Positions 17,474-30,683 of a DNA stretch of 64,000 nt are shown here, in pieces. Within the stretch, counting starts at the first letter, position 1; each line of letters opens with the position of its first letter. The translations under genes were made by a program, and so were the position numbers. Source of the stretch: Phytopseudomonas flavescens (GTDB lineage: Bacteria; Pseudomonadota; Gammaproteobacteria; Pseudomonadales; Pseudomonadaceae); assembly GCF_900100535.1 (NCBI RefSeq), contig NZ_FNDG01000022.1, forward strand, positions 30,737 through 94,736. Direction: 5' to 3'. Below the pieces are notes generated by a model, which saw nothing but the letters and a program-made list of their open reading frames with translations, was not told the origin of the DNA and made no database searches.

Positions 17474-18255
17474 ATGCCCCTGGAGTTTCATCAGGTCGAT
17501 GCGTTCAGCGACACGCCTTTCGCAGGCAATCCGGCGGTGGTTTATCGTCTGCAACAGTGGCTCGACGACACACTGATGCAGCAGATCGCCGCCGAGCACA
17601 ACCTGGCCGAAACCGCATTCGTGGTGAAGGAGGGGGCTGCCTGGCGCATCCGCTGGTTCACGCCGACCACCGAGGCGACCCTGTGCGGCCACGCGACGCT
17701 GGCCAGCGCCCATGTGCTGTTCGAGTGCTATGACGAGCCGGGTGAGCGTATCGAGTTCCTCTATGGCGGTGGCGAGTTGGCCGTGAGCCGAGAAAAGGAC
17801 CGTCTGGTGCTCGACTTCCCCTGCCATCGGCCAGCACCCATTGCCGTGCCCGAGGGCTTGGCCGAGATGCTTGGGCAGGCACCGCTCGCCGTGCTGGACG
17901 CCCCGCAACTGCTGGTGCTGCTCGAGTCGCAAGCCGCGGTGCGCGCTTGCTGCCCGGATCTGCGGGCGTTGGGCAGACTGCCCTGGGATGCCGTCATCAT
18001 CACCGCGGCGGGGGAGGCTGTGGATTTCGTGTCACGCAACTTCGCACCAGCAGTGGGAATCGACGAGGATCCGGTGACCGGCTCTGCTCATTGCATTCTC
18101 ACACCTTACTGGGCACAGGAGCTGGGCAAGCGTGAACTGACTGCCTACCAGGGCGGCGAGCGCGGTGGTTATCTCTGGTGCCGTCTGGATGGCGAGCGGG
18201 TGAAGATCGCCGGCCATACCCATCTGGTGAGCAGCGGCCGGCTGCATTTCGACGG

Positions 18256-18259
<4 letters not shown>
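17474..18259 (+). CDS. PhzF-family isomerase-like protein
   Basis: A 261-residue protein of the PhzF/diaminopimelate-epimerase fold. Glu46 in EHNLAETAFV matches the catalytic Glu of PhzF, and the phosphate-like loop CGHATLA (71-77) and DEDPVTGSAHC in the second half are family hallmarks. No other phenazine gene is nearby, so it is unlikely to make phenazines. It is a generic PhzF-like enzyme of unknown substrate. Its last four bases overlap the convergent ABC ATPase gene. Confidence 0.9.
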
Positions 18260-20249
<1,990 letters not shown>

Positions 20250-20536
20250 CGTTAACTACCTTTTGACAAACAGGCCACAGGCTCTTTTCACGGGAAAACG
20301 CAAGAGCCTGCGGCTGGGGGCCGCACAGTGCGACGAAACGGGGAAGGCGCGATCTTATAAGCAAATGACGATCAGGCGCAAATCCGCCCTGATTGCCAGG
20401 TATGACACGCTGAGAGTCCTGGCGCCGACGCCTGATGCACCGCCCTGATGGCCCGGGATTCACCACCATGAGACTGCTGGCGCGGCGTCTCTGGGACGAC
20501 CATGATGGCCGTTCGAACAAGAAGACGAGGCTGGCC

Positions 20537-22645
20537 ATGACCACGACCCTCCATTACCGTGCCTGCCATCTCTGCGAGGCTATCTGTGGCCTGGTGCTGG
20601 AGGTCGAACACGATGCCGACCGCCAGCCCCGTGTCCGCTCCATCAAGGGGGATCGCGATGACCCGTTCAGCCGCGGCCATATCTGCCCCAAGGCCGTGGC
20701 CCTGCAGGATATCCAGAACGATCCCGATCGCCTGCGCCAGCCGATGCGGCGTATCGGCGATCGCTGGGAGGCGATCGGCTGGGACGAAGCCTTCAACCTG
20801 GCGGCAGAGCGTCTGGCTGCGGTGCAGGCCAGGCATGGGCAGAGCGCGGTAGCGGTTTACCAGGGCAACCCCAGTGTGCACAACTACGGCTTGATGACCC
20901 ACAGCAACTATTTTCTCGGCCTGCTCAAGACCCGCAATCGCTACTCCGCCACCTCGGTGGATCAGTTGCCCCACCACCTGACCAGCCACCTGATGTACGG
21001 CCATGGTTTTCTGATCCCCGTGCCCGATATCGACCACACCGATTTCATGCTGATCCTCGGCGGCAATCCGCTGGCCTCCAATGGCAGCATCATGACCGTG
21101 CCCGACGTGGAGAAGCGCCTAAAGGCGATCCAGGCGCGGGGCGGCCGCTTGGTGGTGGTCGATCCGCGCCGCAGCGAGACCGCAGCCATCGCCGACCAGC
21201 ATCTGTTCGTTCGCCCCGGGCAGGATGCCGCCTTGCTGCTGGCGATGCTCAGCACCCTGTTCGAGGAGCGGCTGTGCCGAGGCAGTCACTTGCAGGTCGC
21301 CGGCCTCGATGAAGTGGAGCAGACCGTGCTGCCCTTCACCGCCGAGCTGATGGCGGCGCGTTGTGGTATTCCGGCTTCGGCCATACGCCAGTTGGCACGG
21401 GATTTCGCTGCAGCGGACAGGGCGGTGTGCTATGGCCGCATGGGCGTATCCACCCAGGCATTCGGCACGCTGTGTCAGTGGCTGGTGCAGGTGATCAATC
21501 TGGTGACCGGCAACCTCGATCGGGTGGGTGGGGTGCTGTGCACCGAGCCGGCGGTCGATCTGGTCGGTGCGACGTCCGGCGGGCATTTCGATCGCTGGCA
21601 GAGCAGGGTTTCCGGTTTGCCCGAGTATGGCGGCGAGTTGCCGGTCAGTGCTCTGGCCGAGGAAATGCTCACTGCCGGGGACGGCCAGGTGCGCGCGCTG
21701 ATTACCGTCGCAGGCAATCCGGTGCTGTCGACGCCCAATGGGCGGCAACTGGAGCAGGGGCTCGAAGGCCTGGATTTCATGCTCAGCGTGGATCTTTACA
21801 TCAACGAAACCACCCGCCATGCCGACTTGATCCTGCCATCCACCGCGCCGCTGGAGCACGACCATTACGACACCACCTTCAATCTGTTCGCGGTGCGCAA
21901 CGTCACCCGCTTCAATGAGGCGGTGCTGCCGAAGCCGGAAGGGGCGCTGGATGACTGGGAGATTTTCGTCGGCCTGGCCAAGGCCTTCGCGGCACAGACC
22001 GGCGCCGTGCTGAAGCCCACGCAGACACCGCAGCAGATGATCGACCTGGGGCTGCGTTTCGGCGCCTATGGTGACCGGTCGCCACTCAAGCTTTCGCTGC
22101 AGACCCTGCGGCAACACCCCCATGGCCTGGATATCGGCCCGCTTGGCCCGAACCTGGCGGCACGTCTGAAAACAGCGGATGGCCGTGTCCAGGCCGCACC
22201 GGCGCTGTTGCTCGGGGATGTACAGCGTTTCGCCACGCAAGCTGCAGTCGATCCCGGGCAGTTGCTGCTGATCGGCCGCCGGCATGTGCGCAGCAACAAC
22301 TCATGGATGCACAACTATCACCGGCTGGTGAAGGGCAAGCCGCGTCATCAATTGTTGATGAGCTTGCAGGACATGCAGCAGCGCGGGCTCAGCGATGGCC
22401 AGCGTGTCAGCGTCAGCTCGCGGGTCGGCGTGGTCGAGGTCGAAGTGCTCGGCAGTGAAGAGATGATGCCCGGTGTGGTCAGCCTGCCACATGGCTGGGG
22501 GCATGGGCGGCCCGGAGTGCAGATGAGCATCGCCAGTGCCACGCCGGGTGCCAGCGCCAACGACCTGACCGATGAGCGTCAGCTTGATCGGCTGTCGGGC
22601 AACGCGGTGCTCAATGGGGTTCCGGTGCAGGTGGTCGCGGCTTGA
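20537..22645 (+). CDS. Molybdopterin-dependent oxidoreductase with [4Fe-4S] cluster
   Basis: A 702-residue protein of the DMSO-reductase superfamily. The N-terminal cluster motif is Cys10-x2-Cys13-x3-Cys17 ... Cys50 (RACHLCEAICGL, then GHICPKA). Bis-MGD binding segments follow (GGNPLASNGSIM, VVDPRRSETA, NPVLSTPNGRQL), and the C-terminal molybdopterin dinucleotide domain contains RRHVRSNNSWMHNYHRLVKG. No signal peptide is seen, so it is probably cytosolic. The ATG at 20537 is chosen because homology begins there. The substrate is not deducible, and no partner subunit is adjacent. Confidence 0.9.
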   Translation: MTTTLHYRACHLCEAICGLVLEVEHDADRQPRVRSIKGDRDDPFSRGHICPKAVALQDIQNDPDRLRQPMRRIGDRWEAIGWDEAFNLAAERLAAVQARHGQSAVAVYQGNPSVHNYGLMTHSNYFLGLLKTRNRYSATSVDQLPHHLTSHLMYGHGFLIPVPDIDHTDFMLILGGNPLASNGSIMTVPDVEKRLKAIQARGGRLVVVDPRRSETAAIADQHLFVRPGQDAALLLAMLSTLFEERLCRGSHLQVAGLDEVEQTVLPFTAELMAARCGIPASAIRQLARDFAAADRAVCYGRMGVSTQAFGTLCQWLVQVINLVTGNLDRVGGVLCTEPAVDLVGATSGGHFDRWQSRVSGLPEYGGELPVSALAEEMLTAGDGQVRALITVAGNPVLSTPNGRQLEQGLEGLDFMLSVDLYINETTRHADLILPSTAPLEHDHYDTTFNLFAVRNVTRFNEAVLPKPEGALDDWEIFVGLAKAFAAQTGAVLKPTQTPQQMIDLGLRFGAYGDRSPLKLSLQTLRQHPHGLDIGPLGPNLAARLKTADGRVQAAPALLLGDVQRFATQAAVDPGQLLLIGRRHVRSNNSWMHNYHRLVKGKPRHQLLMSLQDMQQRGLSDGQRVSVSSRVGVVEVEVLGSEEMMPGVVSLPHGWGHGRPGVQMSIASATPGASANDLTDERQLDRLSGNAVLNGVPVQVVAA

Positions 22646-22757
22646 GAGCTACCTCGTTCGCGTATGCAGCATGGCCGAGCATTGCGCTCGGCTTTTGGTT
22701 ACAATGCGTGCACCGTATCGACCCGTGAGTCGGATAGTCCAGTTCTGAGGTGCCCCC

Positions 22758-23084
22758 ATGGAAATCATCGAAACGATCAAAGAGCAGATCGCCAGCAACA
22801 CCGTTCTGCTGTACATGAAAGGCGCTCCGAACGCGCCACAGTGCGGCTTCTCTGCACGCGCTGCACAGGCTCTGATGGGCTGTGGCGAAAAGTTCGCCTA
22901 CGTCGACATCCTGCAGAACCCGGAAATACGCACCAACCTGCCCAAGTACGCCAACTGGCCGACCTTCCCCCAATTGTGGGTCGGTGGCGAGCTGGTCGGT
23001 GGCAGCGACATCATCAGTGAGATGTACGAAAAGGGTGAGCTGCAGACCCTGATCAAGGATGCCGTGCAGAAAGCCGGCGCCTGA
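22758..23084 (+). CDS. grxD: Monothiol glutaredoxin (Grx4 type)
   Basis: A 108-residue protein with the monothiol active site C29-G-F-S and the glutathione-binding segments WPTFPQLWVGGELVGGSDI. Grx4 proteins carry glutathione-ligated [2Fe-2S] clusters and work with BolA proteins in iron-sulfur delivery. The start follows GAGG, and a strong intrinsic terminator lies 16 bp after the stop, so the gene ends its transcript. Confidence 0.97.
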   Translation: MEIIETIKEQIASNTVLLYMKGAPNAPQCGFSARAAQALMGCGEKFAYVDILQNPEIRTNLPKYANWPTFPQLWVGGELVGGSDIISEMYEKGELQTLIKDAVQKAGA

Positions 23085-23100
23085 TCGTCCGAGCCTCCGA

Positions 23101-23134
23101 AATCCGCAGCCAGCGATGGCTGCGGATTTTTTTC
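23101..23134 (+). terminator. Rho-independent terminator after grxD
   Basis: AATCCGCAGCC (23101-23111) pairs perfectly with GGCTGCGGATT (23118-23128) across a 6-nt loop, followed by a T run. Confidence 0.93.
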
Positions 23135-23177
23135 GTCTGCGCGAAAGTGCCGATTGTCGAGAGTGCCTGTCGATTTT

Positions 23178-23247
23178 CCTGGGTATCGCTTCGCTCAACG
23201 CCAGGCTACACCCCTGTAGCCCGTGGTTGAGCGAAGCGATACCCGGG
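23178..23247. repeat. Intergenic inverted repeat (Pseudomonas REP/MITE-like)
   Basis: Two 22-bp arms (23178-23199 and 23226-23247) are inverted copies with one mismatch and contain GGTATCGCTTCGCTCAAC. An inner hairpin GGCTACA-CCCC-TGTAGCC sits between them. This form recurs in intergenic DNA of some Pseudomonas species. It separates grxD from the convergent trmO. Confidence 0.75.
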
Positions 23248-23273
23248 GAGGTCGTGCGGGCAAGACCGGAGCG

Positions 23274-23966
23274 CTACTCCGCCTGAACATCCAGCACACG
23301 GATGCAGCCTTCCTGCGGATAGTGCCAATGTACGTCGACATCCCACAGGCGTACGCCATAGCGGCGCTCCGGCTGGGGTTGCTGGTAGGCGGGGCGTGGG
23401 TCCTGGGCAAGGCACTGCTCGATCAGCTCGACCAGTGGCTCGTTCAGGCGCAGGCCGTGTTCGCGGGCCTGAGCCAATGCGCTGTCCTGCCACTGCACCT
23501 CGATCTGGACGGGAGCATCCGCAGCGATAGAGTTGTGGGCATCGGGCACGCAGTCGGCATAGGGCACGTAGGGTTTGATGTCGAGCACCGGGGTGCCGTC
23601 GAGCAGGTCGATACCCGACAACCACAACCGCCCGCTTTCGACCCGATCCAGGCGCACCACCGATTGGCCTATCCCGTTGGGACGGTGGGTCGCCCGGGTC
23701 GCGAACACACCGATGGAGCGGTTGCCGCCCAGGCGTGGCGGGCGCACCTTGAGCCTGGGCTTGTCTTCCAGCGCCTGGTGGAAGAGAAACAGCAGCCAGA
23801 CATGGCTGACCTGCTCCAGACCCTGCACTGCATCGCTCTGATCGAACGGCGCGCACAGCTCGAGCACGCCGCGTGCAGCGGGTGCCAGCTGTGGCTGGCG
23901 CGGTATGGCGAACTTCTCCTTGAAGCAGGAGCGCACATGACCGATGGGCGAAACCTGATAGCTCAT
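23274..23966 (-). CDS. trmO: tRNA (t6A37) N6-methyltransferase TrmO
   Basis: A 230-residue protein with the TsaA-like beta-barrel domain: SPIGHVRSCFKEKFAIPRQ at the N-terminus, VSHVWLLFLFH, THRPNGIGQSVVRL and DLLDGTPVLDIKPYVPYAD. TrmO uses SAM to methylate threonylcarbamoyl-adenosine 37 in some tRNAs. Length and motifs match the full-length proteobacterial form with its C-terminal extension. The DUF1456 gene is 6 bp upstream, so they are probably cotranscribed. Confidence 0.93.
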   Translation of the reverse strand: MSYQVSPIGHVRSCFKEKFAIPRQPQLAPAARGVLELCAPFDQSDAVQGLEQVSHVWLLFLFHQALEDKPRLKVRPPRLGGNRSIGVFATRATHRPNGIGQSVVRLDRVESGRLWLSGIDLLDGTPVLDIKPYVPYADCVPDAHNSIAADAPVQIEVQWQDSALAQAREHGLRLNEPLVELIEQCLAQDPRPAYQQPQPERRYGVRLWDVDVHWHYPQEGCIRVLDVQAE

Positions 23967-23972
23967 GGGCTG

Positions 23973-24434
23973 TCAGTCACGCAGGCGCTGGGTCAGGCCC
24001 TTGAGGAAGTTGCGCAGGAACTGATCGCCACAGGCGCGATAGTTACTGGTGCCCTGTTTGCGGAACAGCGCGCTCATTTCCGGTTTCGATACAGGGAAAT
24101 CGACGCTGCGCATGATGGCATGCACGTCGTCTTCCTTGAGCTCGAAAGCCACGCGCAGCTTCTTCAGCACCTGATTGTTGCTGACCGGCAGTTCCAGCGG
24201 CGGAGCCGGGCGACTGTCATCCTTGCCACGCTTGAAGTACACCAGGCCATCGAGGGCATGGGCCAACAGGTCGTCGCTGCAATCCTGATAGCCCGGCTCG
24301 TCGTCCTTCTTCAGTACCGCCGCGATTTCTTCAGCGGTTACCGTCTTGCCGCCCAGTTGAACGATCTCGGCCAGTTGTGCATCGCTGACGTCGAGCATGT
24401 AGCGCAGGCTGCGCAGCACATCATTATTGAGCAT
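23973..24434 (-). CDS. DUF1456-family protein (YehS-like)
   Basis: A 153-residue protein with two repeats of a helical unit: NNDVLRSLRYMLDVSDAQLAEIV near residue 3 and NNQVLKKLRVAFELKEDDVHAIM near residue 86, each followed by a pair of short segments and a conserved F/Y-rich helix (LDGLVYFKRG, LRNFLKGLT). This duplication is the hallmark of DUF1456/YehS. The biochemical role is unknown. It is tightly linked to trmO downstream. Confidence 0.9.
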   Translation of the reverse strand: MLNNDVLRSLRYMLDVSDAQLAEIVQLGGKTVTAEEIAAVLKKDDEPGYQDCSDDLLAHALDGLVYFKRGKDDSRPAPPLELPVSNNQVLKKLRVAFELKEDDVHAIMRSVDFPVSKPEMSALFRKQGTSNYRACGDQFLRNFLKGLTQRLRD

Positions 24435-24491
24435 GAAGATTCCTGGTGGCAGGGGCCTACGCCACGAAGGCGAGGCCGGAAGAATAGGCGG

Positions 24492-25202
24492 TTAGAAACG
24501 TTCTTTGGCGCCCAGATAGCGCCATTGTCCGGGCTGCACCTTGGACATCGGCACACCGCCGATGCGGATGCGTTTCATGCCCAGTACCTTGAGGCCGACA
24601 CTGTTGCACATGAACACCAGCTGACCCGGCAATGGGTTCTTCAGGGCGAAGCGCAGGCGGGTCTCGTTCTGCCAGCTGACCTTGCAGGGCGCCAGCTTTG
24701 TTCCGTTGAACACCAGGCCATGGTTGAGGCGCTTGAGGTCGCGGTCTGACAGCTCACCGCTGACCTCGACCACGTATTCCTGCTCCAGCTTGCTCAGGTC
24801 GTCCTTGAGCTTGCGCTCGATACGCCAGTCCTGAGTCAGCACATGCATACCGTCGGCGCCTGCCTGCAGAGCGATGCAGGGCGTCAGGTCGGTGAAATGG
24901 CCCTTGAGCGTGCGCTGCTCGGAGCGGTCTTCCGGCCAGCGGTTGTCCGGGCCGATTTCTTCGGCTGCACGATCGGGAAAACGGCCACTGGGGATGTGCA
25001 GCAGCAGGGTGACCGGTACCAGAGGTTCAGCGACTGCATCGGGAAGCAGGGCTACCGCTTCGTCGGTTACCTTGCGCTGAGGTTCGTCCACCACTTCGCC
25101 ATTGACCGTGACCCAGCCGCCCTCGATATACAGTTCGGCCTCGCGGCGTGAGCAGCCGGTGAGTTCGATCAGGCGTTTGGAAAGGCGTAGGGGTTCAGTC
25201 AT
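24492..25202 (-). CDS. RsuA/RluF-family RNA pseudouridine synthase-like protein
   Basis: A 236-residue protein. An S4 RNA-binding domain is N-terminal (LSKRLIELTGCSRREAELYIEGGWVTVNG, about residues 6-34), followed by the synthase fold (LTQDWRIERKL, EQEYVVEVSGELS, LRFALKNPLPGQL, RIRIGGV). In the family the catalytic Asp lies in GRLDxxTxGL. Here the equivalent stretch reads ALQAGADGMHVL, with no Asp at the usual position, so activity on RNA is doubtful or uses another residue. Terminal positions are conserved, so it is not obviously a broken gene. Confidence 0.8.
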   Translation of the reverse strand: MTEPLRLSKRLIELTGCSRREAELYIEGGWVTVNGEVVDEPQRKVTDEAVALLPDAVAEPLVPVTLLLHIPSGRFPDRAAEEIGPDNRWPEDRSEQRTLKGHFTDLTPCIALQAGADGMHVLTQDWRIERKLKDDLSKLEQEYVVEVSGELSDRDLKRLNHGLVFNGTKLAPCKVSWQNETRLRFALKNPLPGQLVFMCNSVGLKVLGMKRIRIGGVPMSKVQPGQWRYLGAKERF

Positions 25203-25273
25203 GGCAGGACATCGTCAGCGAATAGATGCCCATTGTACCGCCGTGAGGCGTGTCATGCGCGTGGCATGAACAA

Positions 25274-25294
25274 AGCCGGGCAAGGTGCCCGGCC
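25274..25294 (-). terminator. Hairpin terminator after the 28-residue membrane peptide gene
   Basis: On the minus strand GCCGGGCA pairs with TGCCCGGC, followed by CTTTGTT. The U run is weak. It lies 16 bp after the small gene's stop codon. Confidence 0.6.
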
Positions 25295-25309
25295 TGCGAC
25301 GTCTGCCGA

Positions 25310-25396
25310 TCAGAAGATCAGCGAGAAAATACCGATCACGACCAGCAGGCCGATGAGGAAGATGATACCGATGGTGCTGCCGAGGAACTTCAGCAT
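25310..25396 (-). CDS. 28-residue hydrophobic membrane peptide
   Basis: A short frame codes for MLKFLGSTIGIIFLIGLLVV followed by IGIFSLIF: one transmembrane helix with a basic residue near the N-terminus and almost no soluble part. It has a good ribosome site (AGGAG, 9 nt before the ATG) and its own hairpin terminator. The codon choice is normal for the genome. Small proteins of this kind occur next to liv/bra genes in pseudomonads as far as I recall. Function unknown, possibly a membrane-stress or transporter-associated peptide. Confidence 0.75.
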   Translation of the reverse strand: MLKFLGSTIGIIFLIGLLVVIGIFSLIF

Positions 25397-25503
25397 GAGG
25401 GCGACTCCTGTTTTTGTCCGTTCAGTATTGGGACTGGAGCGCAGTTGCCATCGTTCAGGGTAAATCTGCCCTGCGGCCATTGCGGCCGCAGGGGGAGAGC
25501 GTG

Positions 25504-26208
25504 CTAGCCGCCGAGGTAGGCGTCACGCACCTTTGGATCGTTGAGCAGGTCATGGCCGCTGCCCTGCATGACGATCCGCCCGTTCTCCAGCACGTAGCCA
25601 CGATCGGCCAGCTTGAGCGCCTGGTTGGCGTTCTGCTCGACCAGGAACACGGTCACACCGTCCTTGCGCAGTTGTTCGATGATCTCGAAAATCTGCTGGA
25701 TGATGATCGGCGCCAGGCCCAGGGACGGCTCGTCGAGCAGCAGCAGCTTCGGCTTGCTCATCAGCGCACGGCCGATGGCGAGCATCTGCTGTTCGCCGCC
25801 TGACATGGTACCGGCACGCTGCACCAGGCGTTCCTTCAAGCGTGGGAACAGGTGCAGGACCTTGTCCAGTTGCTCCTGATTGTCCGCCTTGCTGCCGAAG
25901 AATCCGCCCATGGCGAGGTTTTCCTCGACGGTCAGGCGCGCGAACACACGGCGGCCTTCCGGTACCACGGCGATGCTCTTGCGCATGATCAGCGGGGTTT
26001 CCAGGCCGACCAGTTCTTCACCCTGGTAGCGGATGCTGCCGCTGGTGGCCTGCGGGCTGCCGCAGAGGGTCATCAGCAGGGTGGATTTGCCGGCGCCGTT
26101 GGCACCGATCAGGGTGACGATCTCACCCTGGCGCACTTCCACGCTGACCCCGTGCAGCGCCTGGATCTTGCCGTAGAAGGTGGAAACGTTGTCGAAATAC
26201 AGCATCAA
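25504..26208 (-). CDS. braG: Branched-chain amino acid ABC transporter ATPase (LivF type)
   Basis: A 234-residue ATPase with Walker A GANGAGKST, Q-loop, signature MSGGEQQMLAIGRAL and Walker B LLLLDEPSLGLAP. The MSGGEQQ signature and short length identify the LivF/BraG subunit of the high-affinity leucine/isoleucine/valine importer. It is the last gene of braCDEFG and overlaps braF by 4 bp. Confidence 0.96.
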   Translation of the reverse strand: MMLYFDNVSTFYGKIQALHGVSVEVRQGEIVTLIGANGAGKSTLLMTLCGSPQATSGSIRYQGEELVGLETPLIMRKSIAVVPEGRRVFARLTVEENLAMGGFFGSKADNQEQLDKVLHLFPRLKERLVQRAGTMSGGEQQMLAIGRALMSKPKLLLLDEPSLGLAPIIIQQIFEIIEQLRKDGVTVFLVEQNANQALKLADRGYVLENGRIVMQGSGHDLLNDPKVRDAYLGG

Positions 26209-26968
26209 GTTTCCCCCAGGTAGGCTTTGATCACGTCCGGATTGTCGCGGATCTGCTGTGGCGTGCCGTCGGCCAGGGGGGTGCCCTGGTTGATCACGAA
26301 GATATGGTCGGAAATGCTCATGACCAGCTTCATGTCATGTTCGATCAGCAGCACGGTGACGTTGTGCTGGTCGCGCAGCATGCCGATCAGTGCCTTCAGG
26401 TCGTCGGTTTCCCGCGGGTTGAGGCCGGCCGCCGGCTCGTCGAGCATGAGGATGCTCGGCCGGGTCATCATGCAGCGCGCGATTTCCAGGCGCCGCTGTT
26501 GGCCGTAGGCTAGGGTGCCGGCAGTGCGGTTGGCGAATTCGCTCAGGTTGACCTGCTCCAGCCAGTGCGCCGCGTAGTCCATCGCCTCGCGTTCACTGCG
26601 GCGAAAGGCCGGGGTCTTGAACAGGCCGGCGAGAAAGTGGGTGTTGATGTGGCGGTGCTGGGCGACCAGCAGGTTTTCCACCGCGGTCATTTCCTTGAAC
26701 AGGCGCACGTTCTGGAAGGTACGCACCACACCCTTGCGGGCGATCTTGTGGCCCGGCAAACCTTCGATCTGTTGGCCGTTCAAGCGGATGCTGCCCGAGG
26801 TCGGTTTGTAGAAACCGGTCAGGCAGTTGAATACCGTGGTCTTGCCGGCGCCGTTCGGGCCGATCATCGACACCACCTGTTTTTCATTGACCGTGAGGCT
26901 GACCCCGTTGACGGCCAGCAGGCCGCCAAAACGCATGGACAGGCCGCTCACTTCGAGAATCGGGCGGC

Positions 26969-26972
<4 letters not shown>
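26205..26972 (-). CDS. braF: Branched-chain amino acid ABC transporter ATPase (LivG type)
   Basis: A 255-residue ATPase with Walker A GPNGAGKTT, LAYGQQRRLEIARCM as signature, Walker B LMLDEPAAGLNP and a C-terminal NPDVIKAYLGE typical of LivG. It pairs with BraG at the cytosolic face of the BraD-BraE channel. It overlaps both neighbours by 4 bp, so all four cytosolic and membrane subunits are translationally coupled. Confidence 0.96.
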
Positions 26973-29148
<2,176 letters not shown>

Positions 29149-29218
29149 TGCCTAACTCCTGGGTCGTCGCGCACGACCGCGCTCGTGGCGCAACGCGAAA
29201 CCGGGGCTCTCATAAACG

Positions 29219-29248
29219 AAGCCCACGGTCAGATCGACCGTGGGCTTT
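29219..29248. terminator. Intercistronic hairpin between braC and braD
   Basis: GCCCACGGTC (29221-29230) pairs with GACCGTGGGC (29236-29245), with flanking AA/TT extending the stem. On the operon strand the U run is weak. Such a structure can terminate part of the transcripts or protect the braC 3' end, giving more binding protein than permease. Confidence 0.7.
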
Positions 29249-29268
29249 GGGTTCAGGCGCAGGCGAAG

Positions 29269-30390
29269 TTACTTGGCTTCGCTCTTGGTACCGTCCTGAT
29301 GCCATTCGTAGACCACGAAGTTGAAGTTCTTCAGGTCGCCCTTCTCGTCGAAGCCGAGGGTGCCGGTCGGGGTGTCGAAGGTATTGGCGCGCAGGGCTGC
29401 GGCTACTTCGGCGGTATCGGTGCTGCCGGCTTTCTCGATGCCACCGGCGATGACCTGGACTGCCGCGTAGGCCGGGAACACGAATGGACCGCTCGGGTCT
29501 TCATTCTTGGCCTTGAAGGCATCGACCAGTGCCTTGTTCTTCGGATCCTGGTCGAAGGATTGCGGCAGGGTCACCAGCAAGCCTTCGGATGCGGGACCGG
29601 CGATGGCCGAGATTTCCTTGTTGCCTACGCCTTCCGGGCCCATGAAGCGAACGTCCAGGCCTTTTTCCTTGGATTGGCGCAGCAGCAGGCCGAGCTCGGG
29701 GTGGTAGCCGCCGTAGTAGACGAAATCCACGCCCTGTTGCTTGAGCTTGGCGACCAGCGAGGAGAAATCCTTGTCGCCGGCGTTGATACCTTCGAACACG
29801 CCGACTTTCACGCCCTTGGCTTCCAGGGTCTGCTTGACCGCGCTGGCGATGCCCTCACCGTACTGCTGCTTGTCATGGATGACGGCAACGTTCTTCGGCT
29901 TGATGTGCTCGGCGATGAAGGCACCGGCGGTCGGGCCTTGCAGGCTGTCCAGGCCGATGGTGCGGAAGATCAACTCGTAGCCGCGGGCGGTGATTTCCGG
30001 GCTGGTGGCGGCCGGCGTGACCATCAGGATGCCTTCGTCTTCGTAGATGTCCGAAGCCGGTTGCGTGGAACTGGAGCACAGGTGACCAACGACGAACTTG
30101 GCGCCATCGTTGACGATCTTGTTGGCGACCGCCACGGCCTGCTTGGGATCACAGGCATCGTCGTAGACCACGCCCTCGAGTTGAGCACCGTTGACGCCAC
30201 CGGCCTTGTTGATCTGTTCGATGGCCATCTTGGCCCCGACGAACTGCATTTCGCCATATTGAGCGACGGCACCGGTCACCGGGCCGGCCATGGCGATCTT
30301 GATGGTGTCGGCGGCTACCGAATAGCTGGCTGCGCCAGCCAGGGCCATCGCAGCGAACAGCTTGGAAATCTGCTTAGTAGCGTTGTTCAT
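29269..30390 (-). CDS. braC: Branched-chain amino acid ABC transporter periplasmic binding protein
   Basis: A 373-residue protein, the same length as P. aeruginosa BraC. The signal peptide is MNNATKQISKLFAAMALAGA plus a few residues, with cleavage predicted after SVAA. The mature protein begins DTIKIAMAGPVTGAVAQYG, the LivJ/LivK fold. The ATG at 30390 is chosen because it directly precedes the signal peptide. First gene of the operon. Confidence 0.97.
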   Translation of the reverse strand: MNNATKQISKLFAAMALAGAASYSVAADTIKIAMAGPVTGAVAQYGEMQFVGAKMAIEQINKAGGVNGAQLEGVVYDDACDPKQAVAVANKIVNDGAKFVVGHLCSSSTQPASDIYEDEGILMVTPAATSPEITARGYELIFRTIGLDSLQGPTAGAFIAEHIKPKNVAVIHDKQQYGEGIASAVKQTLEAKGVKVGVFEGINAGDKDFSSLVAKLKQQGVDFVYYGGYHPELGLLLRQSKEKGLDVRFMGPEGVGNKEISAIAGPASEGLLVTLPQSFDQDPKNKALVDAFKAKNEDPSGPFVFPAYAAVQVIAGGIEKAGSTDTAEVAAALRANTFDTPTGTLGFDEKGDLKNFNFVVYEWHQDGTKSEAK

Positions 30391-30477
30391 AGTGCTCCAC
30401 TCGTTGTGTTCATTGTTGTAGTTCTGGCAGCCAAAGCGGCAGAACCGGAGTCGACTCTTCCGGCCATACCCCCGGCA

Positions 30478-30493
30478 ACTGTACCGATACAGT
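30478..30493. promoter_or_regulatory. Dyad operator candidate upstream of braC
   Basis: ACTGTA (30478-30483) and TACAGT (30488-30493) form a perfect 6+6 dyad with a 4-bp centre, 88-103 bp upstream of the braC start. The shape suits a dimeric GntR- or MocR-type regulator. It is not a LexA box, because the CTGT-ACAG spacing is 6, not 8. Confidence 0.45.
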
Positions 30494-30683
30494 GTAGAGC
30501 GCTGGTTCGCGCCTTGGAAAGTCGGCAGTCGAGGAGGGTGAGCGGGAATGTCGCGTAATTGCAAGAAATGTATAGAAAAACGGCGAGTTCCAGACTGACG
30601 GGTAGTTGACACGGCTTGCCCGTCCGTCCCCCATCGTTATCATGGCGGCCGTCGCAACCGCGCCTTTCACGATGGAACCTGCC

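Noticed and set aside
30478..30493. LexA box upstream of braC
   Set aside because: The CTGT-ACAG spacing is 6 bp, not 8, and branched-chain amino acid uptake is not an SOS function.
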